NCBI GenBank assembly: GCA_034437555.1
Contig: DAOTTQ010000086.1
Location: forward strand, 19,642-83,641
Length of the DNA: 64,000 nt
Direction of reading: 5' to 3'
From: JANWYT01 sp034437555
GTDB lineage: Bacteria; Chloroflexota; Anaerolineae; Aggregatilineales; Phototrophicaceae
A program made the position numbers and the translations under genes. How positions within the stretch are numbered: position 1 is the first letter of the stretch; each line of letters begins with the position of its first letter. Of the stretch, positions 62,940 to 64,000 are shown in pieces. Below the pieces are notes generated by a model. That model had not been told where the DNA came from. It saw only the letters and a list, made by a program, of their open reading frames with translations, and searched no databases.

Positions 62940-64000
62940 ATGCACAAAACCACGCCACCCAAAAGCCTCGTTGTCTTATTACTCGGCTTATGGGCGATTT
63001 TATGTTTTAACCTTAATGGCAGTTGGTTTATGTTTCAGGATAATTGGCAAACATGGGTGCCTGCCACAGTCAACGCCTATGAGCGATTCCCTGAAGCGAT
63101 GGGGGGCATGGTCATTAAAAATAGCTACACCCCCCATACTCCCGAAGAATTAGGCTTTTATAGCCATCATCCCCCCCTTATTGCTTGGTTGCCCTTTATC
63201 ACCACCCGCCTTTTTGGCACATACGAATTTGCGGTGCGTTATCCGTTTGCGGTTTCCATTCTCATCAGCGCGTGCCTTATTTTTGTGTTTACCCGCCGTT
63301 TATTAAACGAAAAAGTGGCGTTATGGGCGGTGTTCTTTTGGGGTGTTTCTCCGATGGTGAATTATTTTGGGCGCGTTTTAGGGCATGACCAGCTTGGCTA
63401 TGTGCCTGCGTTTATGTTTGGGGCAGTACTCCTTAACCATCTTCGTGCGCCCTCACGCTTGCGCCTTGCGTTGCTCATACTCGCGGCAATTTGGGCGGCA
63501 TGGTCGGCGTGGACAGCCGTCTTTTTCGTGGGCATGTTTGGCGTGGCGGGGTTTTTCTTGGGCAAACGCCCCCAAAAAATCCAGATTGTTGGGATTGGCT
63601 TGGTTACGATAGGCGCAGTTGCCAGCGTATTGCTCTTTTATCAGCTTCAATGGGATGGCGCAATCAATAGCATCTTAAACGCCTTTTTTTGGCGTAGTAG
63701 CAACGCAACCTATGTTCCCGACAGCGTTTCATTTACGGCGTTTGAGTGGGTTGTGCGTATTCTTTTAGACACGGGGTTTTACGGCACGTTTAGCCTGCTG
63801 ATCTTGGGCATTTGGGGCGCGTGGGCAATGCGCCACCAACCACGCACCACGCAAATTTGGGTTTGGGCGTTTTTCTTAGGAGGTTTTGCCTATTTGCTCG
63901 TCTTTAGAAACGCAGCCTACATCCATAATTACTATAAGATGATTCTGATGCCCGCGTTGGCAATTTGGGCGGGCTTTGTGGTAGTGCGTTTTAAGCGTGG
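62940..64000 (+). CDS. GT39 / ArnT-like membrane glycosyltransferase, C-terminus beyond window
   Basis: The 353 visible residues begin at ATG 62940, with GAGG about 10 bases before it. The first span (about 10-28) is followed by a loop with FQDNWQTWVPATVNAYERFP, then FYSHHPPLIAWLPF, a match to the H-x-P-x pattern of GT-C enzymes of the dolichyl-phosphate-mannose or ArnT type, and then RLFGTYEFAVRYPFAV. About eight spans are seen. It would move a sugar from a lipid carrier to a surface acceptor. The reading frame is open to the edge. Confidence 0.82.
   Translation, partial: MHKTTPPKSLVVLLLGLWAILCFNLNGSWFMFQDNWQTWVPATVNAYERFPEAMGGMVIKNSYTPHTPEELGFYSHHPPLIAWLPFITTRLFGTYEFAVRYPFAVSILISACLIFVFTRRLLNEKVALWAVFFWGVSPMVNYFGRVLGHDQLGYVPAFMFGAVLLNHLRAPSRLRLALLILAAIWAAWSAWTAVFFVGMFGVAGFFLGKRPQKIQIVGIGLVTIGAVASVLLFYQLQWDGAINSILNAFFWRSSNATYVPDSVSFTAFEWVVRILLDTGFYGTFSLLILGIWGAWAMRHQPRTTQIWVWAFFLGGFAYLLVFRNAAYIHNYYKMILMPALAIWAGFVVVRFKR

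Noticed and set aside
1..64000. tRNA, rRNA, CRISPR, prophage or insertion sequences
   Set aside because: I looked for tRNA T-arm patterns, repeat-spacer arrays, transposase and integrase motifs and found none; gaps between genes are short and mostly explained.

Overview
The window is a chromosomal segment of a bacterium that I place, by inference, in the Chloroflexota, most likely class Anaerolineae. Supporting signs are glycine dehydrogenase split into two subunits (gcvPA/gcvPB) behind a glycine riboswitch, topoisomerase I with an extra N-terminal zinc-ribbon module, many secreted or lipid-anchored proteins with Thr/Pro-rich stalks and SH3-like, LysM or propeller domains, YfhO and GT39 type membrane proteins, and the rpsF-ssb-rpsR order. 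Base composition and codon use look even throughout. I see no phage, transposon, CRISPR array, tRNA or rRNA gene. The window is cut inside a gene at both ends (a GH57 glucan branching enzyme at 1 and a GT39 membrane glycosyltransferase at 64000).

Layout. 1-2721 (minus): GH57 enzyme, then a response regulator/PAS histidine kinase pair. 2821-6537: promoter, glycine riboswitch, terminator, gcvH, gcvPA, gcvPB and terminator. 6545-6685: a truncated hicA-like remnant between two short direct repeats. 6823-8340: SH3 lipoprotein. 8419-11077: ffh, rpsP, KH protein, rimM. 11259-17527: dprA, mannose-1-phosphate guanylyltransferase, topA and a membrane protein with a proline-rich tail. 17616-19969 (minus): trans-sulfuration PLP enzyme and a UPF0104-like membrane protein. 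20152-24956: C39-like peptidase with TPRs, MurJ/MviN, a metallo-beta-lactamase hydrolase and an alkaline-phosphatase-superfamily protein. 25029-29201: KDPG aldolase, an unknown protein, proB, a methyltransferase and a secreted protein. 29287-35718 (minus): large subtilase, parvulin foldase, rpsR, ssb, rpsF. 35819-42554: cell-surface polysaccharide functions (O-antigen ligase-like, YfhO, GT2, membrane protein, LysM). 42812-47637: acyl-CoA ligase, propeller lipoprotein, SH3/FecR-like secreted protein. 47887-52180: membrane histidine kinase, two response regulators and an RTX-like beta-roll protein. 52247-55862: coaX, secreted protein, GNAT, DLH-like protein. 56026-59784 (minus): M20 peptidase, ThrE halves and P450 in one unit. 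59864-64000: lipoprotein, small protein, aldo-keto reductase, GT39.

How the genes work together. The gcv genes make H and P proteins for glycine breakdown; gcvT is not in the window. ffh, rpsP, khpA and rimM form a translation and protein-targeting unit. The secreted set (subtilase, PrsA-like foldase, C39-like peptidase, LysM and SH3 proteins) and the polysaccharide set suggest heavy investment in the cell envelope. All three response regulators lack an output domain, so their downstream route is not visible here.

Most notable for a second look: a near absence of the tetranucleotide GATC (seven sites found by eye in 64 kb); three paralogous secreted proteins sharing a spaced three-cysteine motif; an 18-residue-period RTX-like beta-roll in which only alternate half-turns carry the calcium motif; ribosomal protein S18 with an Arg/Gly-rich N-terminal tail; a second promoter-like sequence downstream of the glycine riboswitch terminator; and a dienelactone-hydrolase-like protein whose nucleophile is replaced by glycine. 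I did not find a clearly new multi-gene system such as a defence island.
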